64,000 bases of DNA, taken from Cucumis sativus. Taxonomy: Eukaryota > Streptophyta > Magnoliopsida > Cucurbitales > Cucurbitaceae. Numbering within the stretch: the stretch's first letter is position 1; each line of letters starts with the position of its first letter. A program made the translations under genes and the position numbers. Where the stretch lies: the NCBI RefSeq assembly GCF_000004075.3, contig NC_026660.2:6634001-6698000 (forward strand), given 5' to 3'. Positions 37,119 to 49,442 of this stretch are shown here, piece by piece. The notes beneath the pieces are model-generated. The model was not told the DNA's origin. It ran no database searches and saw only the letters and a program-made list of their open reading frames with translations.

Positions 37119-40080
37119 ATGGCTGAGTCTAACCCCATTCTTCAACCTTCTTCATCCAGCATCCCATAAAATTCTTCTTCCACTGATAACCCCACCCCAA
37201 TCCCACCCACCATCATTGTCCAATATGAAAACCCATATTTCCTTCATCACTCGAACAACACCAATTTGGTTATTGCATCCAATCTCCTCACCGAATCAAA
37301 CTATACTTCTTGGAACCGTGCCTTCTTGGCCTCACTGTCAAGATAAAGTTGGATTCATTGATGGAACCTTAACATGCCCCACAGATGCCCTTCAAAGTTC
37401 TTGGATTATTTGCAACAGTATCGTCATTGCCTGGATCCTAAACTTACAAAGGAAATTGCAGCCAGTATTTGGCTAGATCTCCAACATAGATATCAACGAC
37501 AGAATCAACCACACATTTTTCAATTGTGCAGAGAACTATCAAATCTCACTCAAGACCAGCAGTCGGTCATTACATAGTTTGCAAGACTCTAGACACTATG
37601 GAATGAATTAGCTGTATACCGTCCTTCTTGTTCCTGTGGAAAGTGTTCATGTGGAGGAGTAAAGAATCTTCAAACCCATTTCCAAACAGAACACGTAATG
37701 TCATTTCTTAGGAGATTGTGTCTTGACTGTACCTATCAAGTTCTTAGGGGATTGTGTCTTGACTGTAGCCTATCTGATTAACCGACTACCATCACCAATC
37801 ATACAACTGGAAACTCCTTACTATCGATTATTTGGACAACAAACTGTTTACAACTCACTCAGAACCTTTGGATGCCTATGCTTTGCATCCACTCTCACTT
37901 CAGAAAGATCCAAGTTCCATCCACGAGCCACTCCAGCTGTCTTCATCGGATATCCACCAGGAGTAAAGGGATACAAACTCTTTGATATTCAACATAAAAA
38001 AGTTTTCATATCAAGGGATGTCATCTTTCATGAATCCATTTTTCCCTTCCATATAATTACTAACACTGAAGAAGTTGTTGATCCTTTTCCAGATTTAGTA
38101 TTCTCAAGAAATGCTACAATCTCTCAGCCAATTTGCAGCCAGCAACATGATCAACCACCAGTGATAAGCAGCCCTGATGATGACATTCCCAATAATACTG
38201 AATTCAACAGTATTGAAGAAACCATTGATGAATCGAAAACATAGCAGAATGTTGAATCCCAAACTCATCAAAATGCTGAAAATACCAGCATAACACCTCC
38301 TCACAATCCAGCAATAAGGAGATCTTGTAGAATCTCAAAACCACCATCCTACTTACAAGAGTTTCACTGTGGCCTCCTATTAAACCAACCCCCATTATCC
38401 AAGCCAAAATTCCCACTACAAAAATATCTGTTCTATGACAAACTTTCCCAAAACCACAGACATTTTGCTCTCACCATCTCATCCACCTACGAACCTCAAT
38501 ACTATCACCAAGCCATAACCCACTTACATTGGAGACAAGCAATTAATGATGAGTTGATAGCTATGGAGCAAAACAACACCTGGACAGTAGTTCCATTACC
38601 AAAGGATCAACATTCCATTGGGTGTAAATGAGTTTATAAAATCAAACATAAAGCTGATGGATCCATTGAAAGGTATAAAACAAGATTGGTAGCCAAGGGT
38701 TACACTCAACAAGAAGGCCTAGATTACATGGAGACATTTTCACCTGTTGTTAAGCTTGTCACTGTCAAGGTACTTTTTACACTTGCTGTCTCCTTTGACT
38801 GGCCATTAATACAATTAGATGTCAACAATGCATTTCTTAATGAAGACTTATTTGAAACCGTATACATGGATCTTCCTTTCGACTATAAACATAATGTATC
38901 CTCAAGTCATACCAAACTTGTATGCAAACTTAATAAATCAATTTATGGCTTAAAACAAGCATCGAGACAATGGTTTGAAAAATTCTCCACTACTCTACTA
39001 CAACTTGGTTTTACACAATCAAAGTCCGATTATTCTTTATTCATTAAAGGAACAGGGGAATCTTTCTTAGCATTATTAGTCTACGTGGATGACATAATAA
39101 TTACTGGCCCATCAACATTCCATATTGAAGTCTTAAAGAAATACCTCCATACTTGCTTCAAACTCAAACACCTTGGCACCTTAAAATACTTTCTTGGATT
39201 GGAACTTGCAAGATCATCAGATGGTCCCTTTCTTTCACAGAGACAGTACACCCTTCAACTACTTGAAGACACTAGTTTCTTAGCTTTAAAACCATCACTT
39301 TTACCCATGGATCCCAACCTAAAACTTCAATGTGATTCTGGAGAAGTACTTTCTGATCCATCAGCATACAAATGTCTCATTGGCAGACTTCTATACCTCC
39401 CTGTCTCACGTCATGACATTACGTTTGCAATACATAAGTTGAGCCAATATGTAGCTCAATCTCGACAGACACATTTGCTTGTTGTTCAAACACTCTTACG
39501 GTACCTAAAGGGTTGTCCCAACCAAGACATACTTCTCAAAAAGTCCTCATCCTTTCACCTAAAAGCGTTCAGTGACGCAGATTGGGCGTCATGCATTGAC
39601 TCCCGAAAATCTACCACTGGATTTTGCATATTCATAGGAGAGGCATTAATATCCTGGAAGGCAAAGAAACAAACCACTGTATCACGCTCTTCAGCAGAAG
39701 CAGAATATCGTGCTCTTGCCACAACAACTAGTGAACTCACCTGGATAAATCAATTGATGAAGGACTTTTACATTATGTCTCCATCACCTGCTGTCATGTA
39801 TTGTGACAATGATGCAGCCATCCACATTGCCTCCAATCCTATTTTCCATGAACGAACGAAACACATCGAGCTTGATTGTCACTTTGTTCGTGAAAAGGTC
39901 CTCCAACATCAGATCAAATTGCTGCCACTACGTTCCAGTCAACAACTTGCTGACATCTTTACCAAACCACTTCCGTCCCATGCTCTTACTCCTTTACTTT
40001 CCAAGATGCGTGTAGTCACTCCATTAAGTCCATCTTGGGGGGAAGGGGTATTAGAGTTAACTAACCCAATTAGTTTTTAG
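37119..40080 (+). pseudogene. Copia gag-pol remnant with stops and internal deletion
   Basis: The gag start codon is at 37119; gag is broken by several stops and frame changes up to about 37700. The gag zinc knuckle, the protease and the integrase catalytic core are missing; coding similarity resumes at about 37735 in the integrase C-terminal part (GVKGYKLFDI, HKKVFISRDVIFHES). The reverse transcriptase/RNase H part is open from 38632 to 40080, with the YVDD catalytic box near 39088 and the RNase H motif SRSSAEAEYRALA near 39690. Stops remain at 38242 and at 38629-38631, where families of this kind have a conserved Trp. A 36-bp tandem duplication sits at the deletion junction (37705-37776). 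The element cannot be autonomous. Confidence 0.93.
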
Positions 40081-40204
40081 TCGTCATCATTATTGTTACA
40101 CTGGCATATTTTTGTTATTAAAGCAGTTGTAATAATTGTCTATTTATATGCCCTATTCAATACAAATAAATCAGGAAAATGTTTATTTACATTATGCCTT
40201 AGTA
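40049..40204 (+). repeat. 3' LTR (156 bp)
   Basis: Starts TATTAGAGTTAACTAACCCA right after the purine tract and ends ATTATGCCTTAGTA before the CTTTC duplication. It carries one copy of the 22-bp unit found three times in the 5' LTR. Confidence 0.93.
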
Positions 40205-40671
40205 CTTTCTTTTATATATATATATATATATAGTAACTAAAATCTAGAAATGAAATTTGATACATGTTTAATCGTGGGGTGAAGTTAAAAAATTTAAGCT
40301 GATAGGCTATGATATAGTTAATTAAATATATTGTTAAAAGAATTGAGAACTAAAAATTTAATAGAAGGAAGATGAACACTAGGATTTAGTTAAGTATTTT
40401 TTATGGGCCATGATGTCTCCATTTTTAATTATTGTAAATTGGACTAACTTGCACTCATTATTTTGGAAGATTACAAGATTGGGGAAGTTTTTTCCACCAA
40501 TAGTTTTTAGGATAGGGATGTGGGGGATAAATTCCTTGACATAACCCATTTTTCAAATCTGTTTTTAAACAACTTATATATCTAATTGTTAAATTAAAAA
40601 ATTAGTAAAAAAATATCTTTCATGTTTTTTAAAATTGAATTATTTGGACTAGCTACGGAACAGTATTAGTC

Positions 40672-40674
<3 letters not shown>

Positions 40675-40716
<42 letters not shown>
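40675..40716. repeat. (AT)21 microsatellite
   Basis: Twenty-one AT units followed by a T run. Confidence 0.95.
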
Positions 40717-40724
<8 letters not shown>

Positions 40725-41259
40725 TTTTCTTTCTTGTATACAAAATTTTCTACATTTAAGATTTTTTTAAAGGAAATTTCGGTAATCATATCCCTCTTTA
40801 GTCCAAGATTCTTATATGATTGAAAATAATGGAGGTTCCAAATTGAGATGTTTCAATTAAGATTACTAAAAATTATTAGAGATTGTTGTGTTTGATTATC
40901 CAACTTTTTGATATGTTTTAATAGTGGATGTGTGACCTTGATGAACCCTTTGGGTTTGGCTCAAGGGTCAGCAATCAAATGGCACCACATAAATAATTAT
41001 AGAAGAAAAGAAAAGTGATTATGATTCTTTTTTTCAATAAATTTTAAACATATATTAACTGAAAAATCCATCTCCGTGTAGATAAAAAAAGTGAAATGAA
41101 CACACATCTGTTTTTCAGCTGGCTTCAAATAAACCAAAACCTGACTAATAAGTCAAGGTGCTCTTGTCTCTAAACTAGTTTAAGTACTTGTGAGATTCTT
41201 AGTCAAGCCCTAGCATCATGTAATCTTTTCAAAGCGCTAACATTGTTGACTCCAATACT

Positions 41260-41415
41260 CTAGTAAGGACGTATTAAAGTCAATAACATTCTCGCAAGTT
41301 GCAACATCGCTTGTTTGTTGCTTTCGAGCTCAAGTTTACATTTATTAGTCAGCTTAAGCGGCACCAAAGGTTGCTTTTCAAATGAGATAATAGAAGAAGC
41401 TGTAGAAAGATTCAT
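41260..41415 (-). other. Short unassigned open frame, 51 codons
   Basis: ATG at 41415, stop at 41260. The protein has a helix-like charged end (LELESNKQAMLQLARMLLTL) that looks like genuine coding sequence, but I recognise no family. It could be a small protein, an exon remnant or chance. It lies about 670 bases beyond the ATG6 stop codon, on the same strand. Confidence 0.2.
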
Positions 41416-42085
41416 CTAAAATGATAGCAGTGTCTAATCTTCTAATGCAAATTTGCATTGAATTGGACGGTCAATTAATTTATTTTCCACTCACAATTTC
41501 AGCTGCATTTGGCTTCACTATTATTTCTTCCCGGTGTCTCAATCTTCTCACTGCCAAACTTTCTATATAAAGAAGCCCTCATTGTAGGAAGCAATACAGA
41601 TATTTTTTTATATTAAATGATGAGGGCAGCTCTCATTTACATGTGACTTTATTGTCAGCCAAATCAACATTATTCAATGATGTAGGGTGTAATAACATTA
41701 AACATCAAAGCATTATTTATTTCACTAATTCATATTGTGAAAAAAATGGAGTATGTACTACGACAATACTAGAAAATTGTCCCAAATGTAGAATAGAGTT
41801 CAGCAAGCTAGAAGCTCACAGAACATGAACATGCACACAAACACACACGGTATTCTTCTAATTCAAAGGTTCTTTTAAATTGACATTATGGCCAATCATT
41901 ATCTATTCAAAAAACAAGACAAGCATCATCAACCTATTGTCTTGCTATCTAGTTGAATAGTTAGTGAAGAAACAGCAATGAACCTCTAAAAGAATACGAC
42001 TTCATGTGTGCACGGACACAGAGAGAGAGAGAGAGACTAAATCCTAGACTTCCTGTACAGATTCAGTTATGCTTGCAACTTGTCA

Positions 42086-45000
42086 TCACCTGCTTGAAGA
42101 ATTTCTATAGTCAGACTTGGAGTCGGCCCCGCGCTTTGTATAAAAAGAGCCAACCGAAGGAACTTTGTCGTGTGATGAGGTGATTGCAGAAAGGGGCTGG
42201 AAATTTGTATTGCCAACAAACCAGTAGAGAGCCCATTTCAAATTGCAGAGAGTATACTTGAGAGCTCTTGTCCAATACTCTGGTTTGTTGAAGCTTTGCG
42301 TGATGGAATAATTTTCGACCTTGTCGTTCTCAATCCTGCAGCATTGTTCGATGATGATCAGAAAGCAAGCTAGGTTTTGATGCCACAATACAGAGATTAG
42401 GCACAAACAAATGAACTACCGTATTGTGCTAAATACATTATGATTCCAGTACTTGTACCTGCATGACTTTTCGATCTTAATTACTTGTACCTGGATGGTT
42501 TTCAACCTACTACTTGGGATAAAAAGCCTATTTCGATCATCTCTGTGTCCTCTAATATGTTTCTAACGTTGTTTCTTGTTGTTTCGTACCTTATCTTTGC
42601 TGGTCATTATGTGTTAGACTTAAACATGGTGCATTTAACAAGTGTCATGAGATAAACATAAACTCTGTTTATTTCCGGAATGAAACTACTTAATTGGAAC
42701 TCCATTTATCCCCAATACGAATCTGCTTAATCATCCTAACGTCTACGTTTCATACACAGTTTTCCGAAGACTTTTTCTTTTTCTTTTAATAATAATATTG
42801 TGCCTTAATGTAGCCAAGTAATAGGAAGAGCAAGAAACTATACATGCATAAACACAGTAAAGAAATATCGTAGAATAAAAATATATTGAGAACTGAACTA
42901 CATGATAACTCAAACAATCCACGTCATTGGGCACGTTCACTGAAGTCTAAGTTAAATCAACCAAAGCACTTGTTTATATTTGTTGTTACTTGTGTTAGAA
43001 AAATATTGTTTCAGCAGTAAGCACATAGAAGATTCCTAATCGACACCCAAAAATAAATACTACAATTAAACATCAAAACATAATCAAATGAAATAAATGC
43101 AATCATACACATGCAGGATAAATGATATCCAAAATAATGGAACTTACTTATATGGCAATTTGAAACATTTCTCATGCGGTATGTTGTTCTCCTGATCCCT
43201 AGAATTGGCAAACTCAGCAAATTCCTTTAAGCAAGTCAAGAACAACGTCATGGCTTTATCATAACGTGTGCTCCAAAACAAGTTCACTGGTCCAAACCTA
43301 TTGAATTACTAACATATCAAATCAAGAGTCCTGAAGAACGTTTCAAAAAATTGGAAACTAAAACATGAAAAACGTGGGCATTAATATTATTTATTGTTAT
43401 TAAAAATAATAATATTTAAAATAAATAAACATCTATCCTTGTATTTGAGTGTTTCACCAAATGTCTCCAATGTGTCTTGTCCACAAAAGAACGGGAATCA
43501 GACTGGAGCATTATAGTAAGAAATATTATTCTTTTTTTCTTTTTTTCTTTTTCAATATATGGGAAGAATATACTTTGAGCCATTCAGTTTCATTGCATTA
43601 ATGAAACTTACAAAATTAGAACCAAAACACTCTTTACTGCAAGTCTATAGACTATAACGTTTTATATTTTTTTTTTTAAAAAAGAAAACAGACTTTTCCT
43701 AGATAAAATGTAAAAGAGGCTAATGCTAAAAAATACATGATACCAAGAAACAAAAACAAAGGCGAATAATAAGATAATAGATACTATAAAACTTAAATGG
43801 AGAAAATAAAAGCATTGAATGCAAGAAAATGTTTTGAGTAGAACAATAAGTATAATTATTCCCTTTGGAATTCTAGGGGGAGTATGGATCAGCTTTCAAA
43901 GGGAGGAGGTCGCATGTATTCTTCCTGGAAGGGAAAAATGGCTCAGGCTGGAATGTGATAGCTGAAAAAATTTCTAGATTATTGCCCACTTCAAACTCAG
44001 GTAAAAGGAAGGTGGAGGGAGATTTTTCCCTAACTATTTTTTTTATGACTTTGATGGCGAGGAATTTTAAATGGACCTCCACAAACTAGGGGTAGGAAAG
44101 CTGTAGTATTAGCTAGGGAGCCTCTTTTGTGTTAGACCACCAATAATCCACCAGTATAGTAGGAGGAAAAAGAAAATAGAAAATTAGGAGGGAGAGTAAG
44201 TTAGTTATTATGTTATTATGTAACTGAATAGGAGGGGACCACAATGAGTGGGAGGTAGTTTATAAAGAAGTGGGAGAGAGAGAGAGAACATTGAGTATTT
44301 TGTAGTGGAAGGCATTTCTGGAAATTCTTGAAAGAGAGAATTACAGAGAGTGGGAGTTTTATTTTCTGCTTGTTTCATCGAATTGATTCTTTTATCAATT
44401 TGATTTCTATCTTGTATCGTTTACTATATCAATACAGTGATCATATATTTTTAAACACTCTTGTTGGAGGGTTGAGTTCCAACATTTTGATACTGCAGTT
44501 TCAAGTGCTATGTGGCTAGTGATCTTAATGCTGTCAGCTATCCAGGTGGAAAAGGCTTCAGGATGCAGGATTACCAAATCTATGAGGTACCTTAGTTTCA
44601 TTTACGAGGGTAAACTATTTTACCCTCCTTAGCTGAATGGGAAGTATACTTTAGGCTAATTGAAGAGCACCAACAAAGATGGATAGACCTCGCTTTTAGA
44701 AGATTGGATTATTGGTAGTCCTAGACAATCGAGGGTGCTGAGAGTCACTTTGGATCACTGGCCTATTATTTTGACTCAAGGTTCTCAGAGTTTGGCTCCG
44801 AGTTCTTTCCACATTGAGAATATGTGGCTTTGGCATCTTTCCTTTAAGGCTAATATTTTTTTTGGTGGAGGGTCTCCATTCTACGAGAGTGGAAAGGTTA
44901 TTGCTTGGAATAGAATCGAGGAGATTGATCCTAAGGAGCTGGAAAACCCTTTGGAACAGAATCAAGGAGATTGTTTGTGTTTGGAGTCATAATCTTCTTG

Positions 45001-48000
45001 AGGGTTTTCTCCCGGTCATTCTTTCATTTCTTGTTGGACCCCTCCCCCATTAGTGGGACCCTACTGAGGTTTGGTCCTCAGTAAGATTTCATATTTTCTC
45101 TTTGGATTTGCTTTCGAAGGCTTTTTGAAATTACTATCTAGGCAACATTGTACTTAGATAGCCAACCTCTCCAATGAGGTTTTTTTTTAGGGCTGACGTT
45201 TTATATGCCCTCCTAAACTTTCATTTTCCTTATGAAAGCAATTATTTCTATAAAAACATAAATAAAACAAAAGGTAAAATAGATTTTATTTTCCTTTTTT
45301 TAATTTCTTTTCAATATATAAGCAAGAATATACACTGAAACCCAATCAATTTCATTATAGTAATGGAATTTACAAAAATAAAAATAAAACACTATTTACT
45401 TACAGTTCATATGTATTGTTATTGTCCATGATGCGAGGATAGCTTCCCATTGGAAGTATTTTTATCCGATATCTATGAAGTAACAAATTAAAGAAAAGAG
45501 GTTCATTATTTAATCTGGATCCCTAAATTAGTTAAGCTGATTCTAGACACCAAAATATCCTATTGGTTCACAGAATGAAAGTTCAAAACAATCAACTGTA
45601 AATATTTTATCCAACAACGTTCCAAGACCAGAATGCCGAGTGGAATTCACCTTTCTAAGTCATCTTTTTCATTTGTTGTTGTTAAAGTTACCAATTTAAC
45701 TAAATTATTTAGAACCTATTTTTCTAATATGTTGTTCATTACAAGAAACAACTCTCTAATGCACAGATTTTTGGTTTTCTTTTCCAAAAAATTTCCATTC
45801 TAAAATAGCTGAGCAACTTGCTTTCTCTCAGACCTTGGGTTTCCACTATGTTAAAAGTTTAAACATCCTTTCATCTCAATCAATCCAGAACACCAATGCC
45901 AAAGTAATAATCAAAGGACGATTCTCAAGAAAAAGCAACTTAAAGATTGTGCAGAACTGAATATTTCTAAGCTTCACAAAAATTATTACTCAGAAAAGGA
46001 TACTGAAATCTTGGCCTGAAATACTGGCACATTGTATGAAGAAGAAGGCTAGCTTGTCCCCATGCAGCATTTATTTCATCCCATTCAACCTAAGTGTTTC
46101 AACATAAAAGTTAGCAGAAAAAGAAGTTAAAGTCTAATGACTAAAAATTCTGAAAACACAGGTACAATGGAATGTGCTTAGTTTCCATACTGGGATCTTA
46201 GGAAGACGTCCAAGCCGGAAATTGTTAATCGTTCCAAAATCTCCGTCATGCCAAATGGGAAATGCATCATTGAGCACATTTGTTCGCTTCAACAATTCCA
46301 AGTGTGCTTGTGAAACTTCTATTCTTGCTAAAATTGCATCTCTCTCTTCCTGTTAAAGTCATCATTTATTCAACGATGTAATAAAAAAGTTGCTCAAAAT
46401 GTCAAGATTAGGTAGAAATTCATTTTTGTTTCAGCACTCAACATTGTCACGTAGAGGATGATTATGAATTAATTCATAGTTGAAAAATTAATCGTTAATG
46501 GGATCCAATTATATATATACATATATATACGCTGTAGCTAGTTAAAGCTAGAAAACTACTGCAACGTAGTCTCAATCTTCACAAGGTTAAAAAGATCAGG
46601 TCATCATCTAACTCCTTTAATAAAATATTCTGAGAATATTTTATATCCAATGCATGTAACTCCATAATTGGATGATCAAAGTTAGTCCTATAATTAGAAC
46701 TTAGACATTTGTTACAATCAAGCTAGACCAAAACAAGATATCAGGCCGATTCTACATCTCCCTCACCATATAAGGCTCCATTCACTTCTTTGGGCTTTAT
46801 TGAAATTGAAATCATACAAGACTTGGTTGAGTCCAGCAACAAAATAGAAACACAATTATTTACACCATCATTGTTCCTATGAAATTTAAATGCTTAGAAA
46901 ATAAATAAAGGGCATACCTGATGTGAAGTTAATTGAAACTGAAAATTATTATATTCATGCCAATACCTGTCATTCAATGAATACAAGAAGCAGTCACCAA
47001 CCTAAAAGTATCTCAAGAACTTCTTTGTCAACCAAAAAGATCTAAAAATTGAAAGATATAAACCGTAAGTGGAGGCATGGATGAATCTAAACACCAGTAA
47101 AAGAAAACATCTTGACTAGGGGATCAAAGCAAGGGGTTAGGAGTGATTAAGCTAGTAGGAACATTATTTGTAATTTGCTTTATATTGTTTTAATCAGTAT
47201 TAACTTTTTCCAGCATAATTAATTTCAGTTATTAGGTTTACTTTTTAGCCTAGGTCAAAGGTTGGTTCATCATAGTAATGGTTTCCACAGATTCAATGAT
47301 CTGACCAACAAATATAAAGGTTGGATTCCCCTCGTATAGTTCTTTTTTCCAAGATTATCAATTACTCCCCACTTTTCTGATAGCCTGAAGGGGAAAATGG
47401 GATCTCCGAAAATTGTCTATAGAAATACAAATACCAACGGAGGTTTGGTTACTCTCTTATTGTTTTGAAGATTAAGTTTTGAAATTCATTGGTGACTTAG
47501 CACTCCTTTAATATGGTTTGGTTACTTTCTTATTGTGTACATTTACAATAACCAATAAAAAGCTTAGGTTCCTAATAAAACAAAATGGCAATTACCTCTC
47601 TTCCAATTCCTTAAATCGAACAGACTTAAGCTCCAGTTCTTTTAGTTCAGCATTTACTTCCGTAAACTGGTTCTCTGTCTCTTTAATGGCCGCTTCAAGC
47701 CTTCTCTCTTCTTCCTCAATCTAAACCGGAAAAGGTAGAAGATAAAAACAGCCAGATTCAATCTATCGATTAAAATTCATATGCCCTGTTTCTTTTAAAT
47801 AACTGATTCAATTTGAATCTTTACCAAAAATATGAGTAAAAATTATGAACTTGACAATTGTTTGAATACAAAAAGACTTCTATCTCTTAAATAAAAAATA
47901 TAATAACCATGATGCTTAAAATATACAATTTTAGGTATTACAATAATATAATTAAGATCATAATAGCAGAGATGTATGTTTTTTTATAACAATAATATAA

Positions 48001-49442
48001 TAATCATGACGCTCAAAAGCAAAGACATTTTTTTTATCTGCGCAGTTGTATTCTTCCATATGCCTGAACAAGGGGAAAAATACATCTCTGCTATTGAATC
48101 TTTAGACAACCACAAACCTTAAACTCAAATAAAATAAATATCTCAAGAAAATTTTGTCCATAACTTTCAAAGTCATGCCATCGTTTCAAAATAAGAGAAT
48201 CAGCATATGTTGATTAGAAAACAAAATGCCTAAATATATATCTTGAATTGTACCTTTAATTTCTCCTTAAGAAAATCAGCTTCAGAGAGAATGTTTCGCG
48301 ACTCCCCCTCTAAGCGTTTGAGGCAGGCTTCATATGCCTTAATATCCCTGTTCACATCTTCAACCTCCTTATCAAGTTTATCAGACAAAATCCTCATGCA
48401 TTCCAGGCACAAAGGCTGATCGACCTGGAAAAAGAAATATAGGCATACAGTTTTTAATCAGTTCCTCAAAACTTTCAAGAAATCTAATCAGAATGAAATT
48501 GAAACAAAGTTCAAGTTCCTTTGCTTTAGAGTACCTGAGTTTGAGTTTTCGCAATGTCAAAAGCACGTTTTAAGATAGTTATAGTAGAGTGAAACCCAGA
48601 ATTATTTGGCTGCATTGCCCCATCAGGTGATGGTATATGCATTCCACCTCCATCAGATGGAGATTCATTCTTATACACAACCACAAAAGATTCATCCATT
48701 GCCTTTCCAGTTTGTCCCATATCAGCCTGACCAGCCCCCTCACGAGGACGAGGAATTCCATGCGATTGGGGCCGTTGCTTTGGCAACACAACAAAGGAAT
48801 TATCCATACGCGTTGAAGCTAACATGCTACTGGCCCCATGAGCTGCAGACCCCTGCATCCCTGATCGTGTTTATCACCAGAACATATTCATTAAAAGAAT
48901 CATACAACTTGACGTCTAAACATTAAACTAATCCCCAAACATGCCTTGCTACTTAAGACCCCAGAAGGTTAATTGATTGCCCATACGTAAATTATCAAAC
49001 TTAAAATCATTCACACATCTTTTTCCCTCTCTTTCCGCCGGGCTTTATTAATTTAGGCCACAATCTCTCCCATATGGTTTCTTCAACAACTAAGACAATT
49101 TCGCCAAAATTTTTGTAAGTTCCCCCATATCCAGTATAGCACTATCATTCAACTGAGCTATAACGTTCAAATTATCGCACCACAATCTGGAGCGAAGGGC
49201 AAGAAATTGCGTAAATAACTACATAAATTCAAAGTACTATTAGACACCAAAAGCGCGAAGATAAAAAACACATTAAATTAAGAGTAGAGAGATTCACCGG
49301 ATCGAGCAGAAGGATCATTAATGAACTTATCAGCATGGGTGTCGACGCCGACGAAGCATAAAGACTGGCCGCAGTTCTGGCAGCCGAATCGAGGAAGATT
49401 CGGGTCCGCCGGCGGGATCCGAACGGATTTTCTGTCACCCAT
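42086..49442 (-). CDS. ATG6: Autophagy protein ATG6 / Beclin-1 (VPS30)
   Basis: Subunit of the class III PI3-kinase (VPS34) complexes that start autophagosome formation and vacuolar sorting. Ten exons read from the right: 49298-49442, 48535-48860, 48254-48424, 47596-47720, 46918-46966, 46191-46349, 46004-46089, 45404-45472, 43148-43297, 42086-42335; all joins keep frame, giving 509 residues (Arabidopsis ATG6 is 517). An N-terminal CxxC (CQNCGQSLC) pairs with a second CxxC (CLECM) at about 160; two FVV-containing segments (DNSFVVL, DESFVVV) follow the first. A long coiled coil spans about 165-260 ([20 protein letters not shown]). The C-terminal membrane-binding evolutionarily conserved domain includes [30 protein letters not shown] and [17 protein letters not shown]. 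Start: ATG followed by [20 protein letters not shown], matching plant orthologues. The 2.1-kb intron 43298-45403 contains nested mobile-element relics. Confidence 0.97.
43515..43645. repeat. Decayed duplicate of the ATG6 exon-8 donor region (copy A)
   Basis: Matches 45275-45410 over about 110-130 bases by eye (T-rich start, TTCAATATAT, AAGAATATAC, TTTCATT, AATGAAACTTACAAAA, CTTTACT). In this copy the position equivalent to the real donor GTAAGT reads GCAGTA on the minus strand, so it is no longer a good donor. Confidence 0.7.
43870..45265 (+). mobile_element. Truncated LINE relic in ATG6 intron 8, split by a solo LTR
   Basis: Plus-strand fragments of a plant LINE in several frames. An early fragment (about 43870-44120) could be ORF1-like ([19 protein letters not shown]). 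After the solo LTR come endonuclease-domain pieces ([12 protein letters not shown] near 44560, then [16 protein letters not shown] near 44790-44840, the usual ENMWL end of the domain). Sequence then jumps to a 3' untranslated region ending CTTATGAAAGCAATTATTTC and an A-rich tail. Reverse transcriptase is absent and frames are broken. It is antisense to ATG6. Confidence 0.75.
44130..44484 (+). mobile_element. Solo LTR (355 bp) nested in the LINE relic
   Basis: Starts TGTTAGACC, ends TTCCAACA, and is bordered by identical 5-bp duplications TTTTG at 44125-44129 and 44485-44489. It has a TATAAAG-like box near 44263 on the plus strand and carries no internal element sequence. LINE-like sequence on both sides shows it inserted into the LINE. 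Solo LTRs arise by LTR-LTR recombination. Confidence 0.9.
45275..45410. repeat. Intact copy (copy B) of the duplicated ATG6 donor region
   Basis: Contains the functional ATG6 exon-8 donor (minus strand GTAAGT at 45403-45398) and the first part of the intron. It resembles 43515-43645, which lies on the other side of the LINE/LTR block. Confidence 0.7.

Larger units (their letters stand above)
36877..40204 (+). mobile_element. Ty1-copia LTR retrotransposon, degraded
   Basis: A complete insertion with LTRs at 36877-37077 and 40049-40204. It is flanked by identical 5-bp target duplications CTTTC at 36872-36876 and 40205-40209. A primer-binding site starting TGGTATCA directly follows the 5' LTR (37078), as expected for initiator tRNA-Met priming. 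The purine tract (GGGGGGAAGGGG) ends just before the 3' LTR. The order gag, integrase end, reverse transcriptase, RNase H is the copia order. Both LTRs begin TAT and end TA, not TG...CA. By eye the LTRs differ at about 17-19 of roughly 156 aligned bases plus a repeat expansion, so the insertion is old. At 3.3 kb it lacks much internal sequence. Confidence 0.95.
40210..42085. other. Intergenic between retrotransposon and ATG6 3' end
   Basis: Mostly AT-rich. An AT microsatellite lies at 40675-40716. A minus-strand frame of 51 codons at 41415-41260 (listed separately) is the only stretch with protein-like composition. The part adjoining 42085 is likely ATG6 3' untranslated sequence. Confidence 0.5.

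Noticed and set aside
44735-44992. 85-codon frame as a host gene inside the ATG6 intron
   Set aside because: Its sequence (ENMWLWH) is the conserved end of a LINE endonuclease domain, and adjacent frames hold the rest of the domain, so it is a transposon relic.
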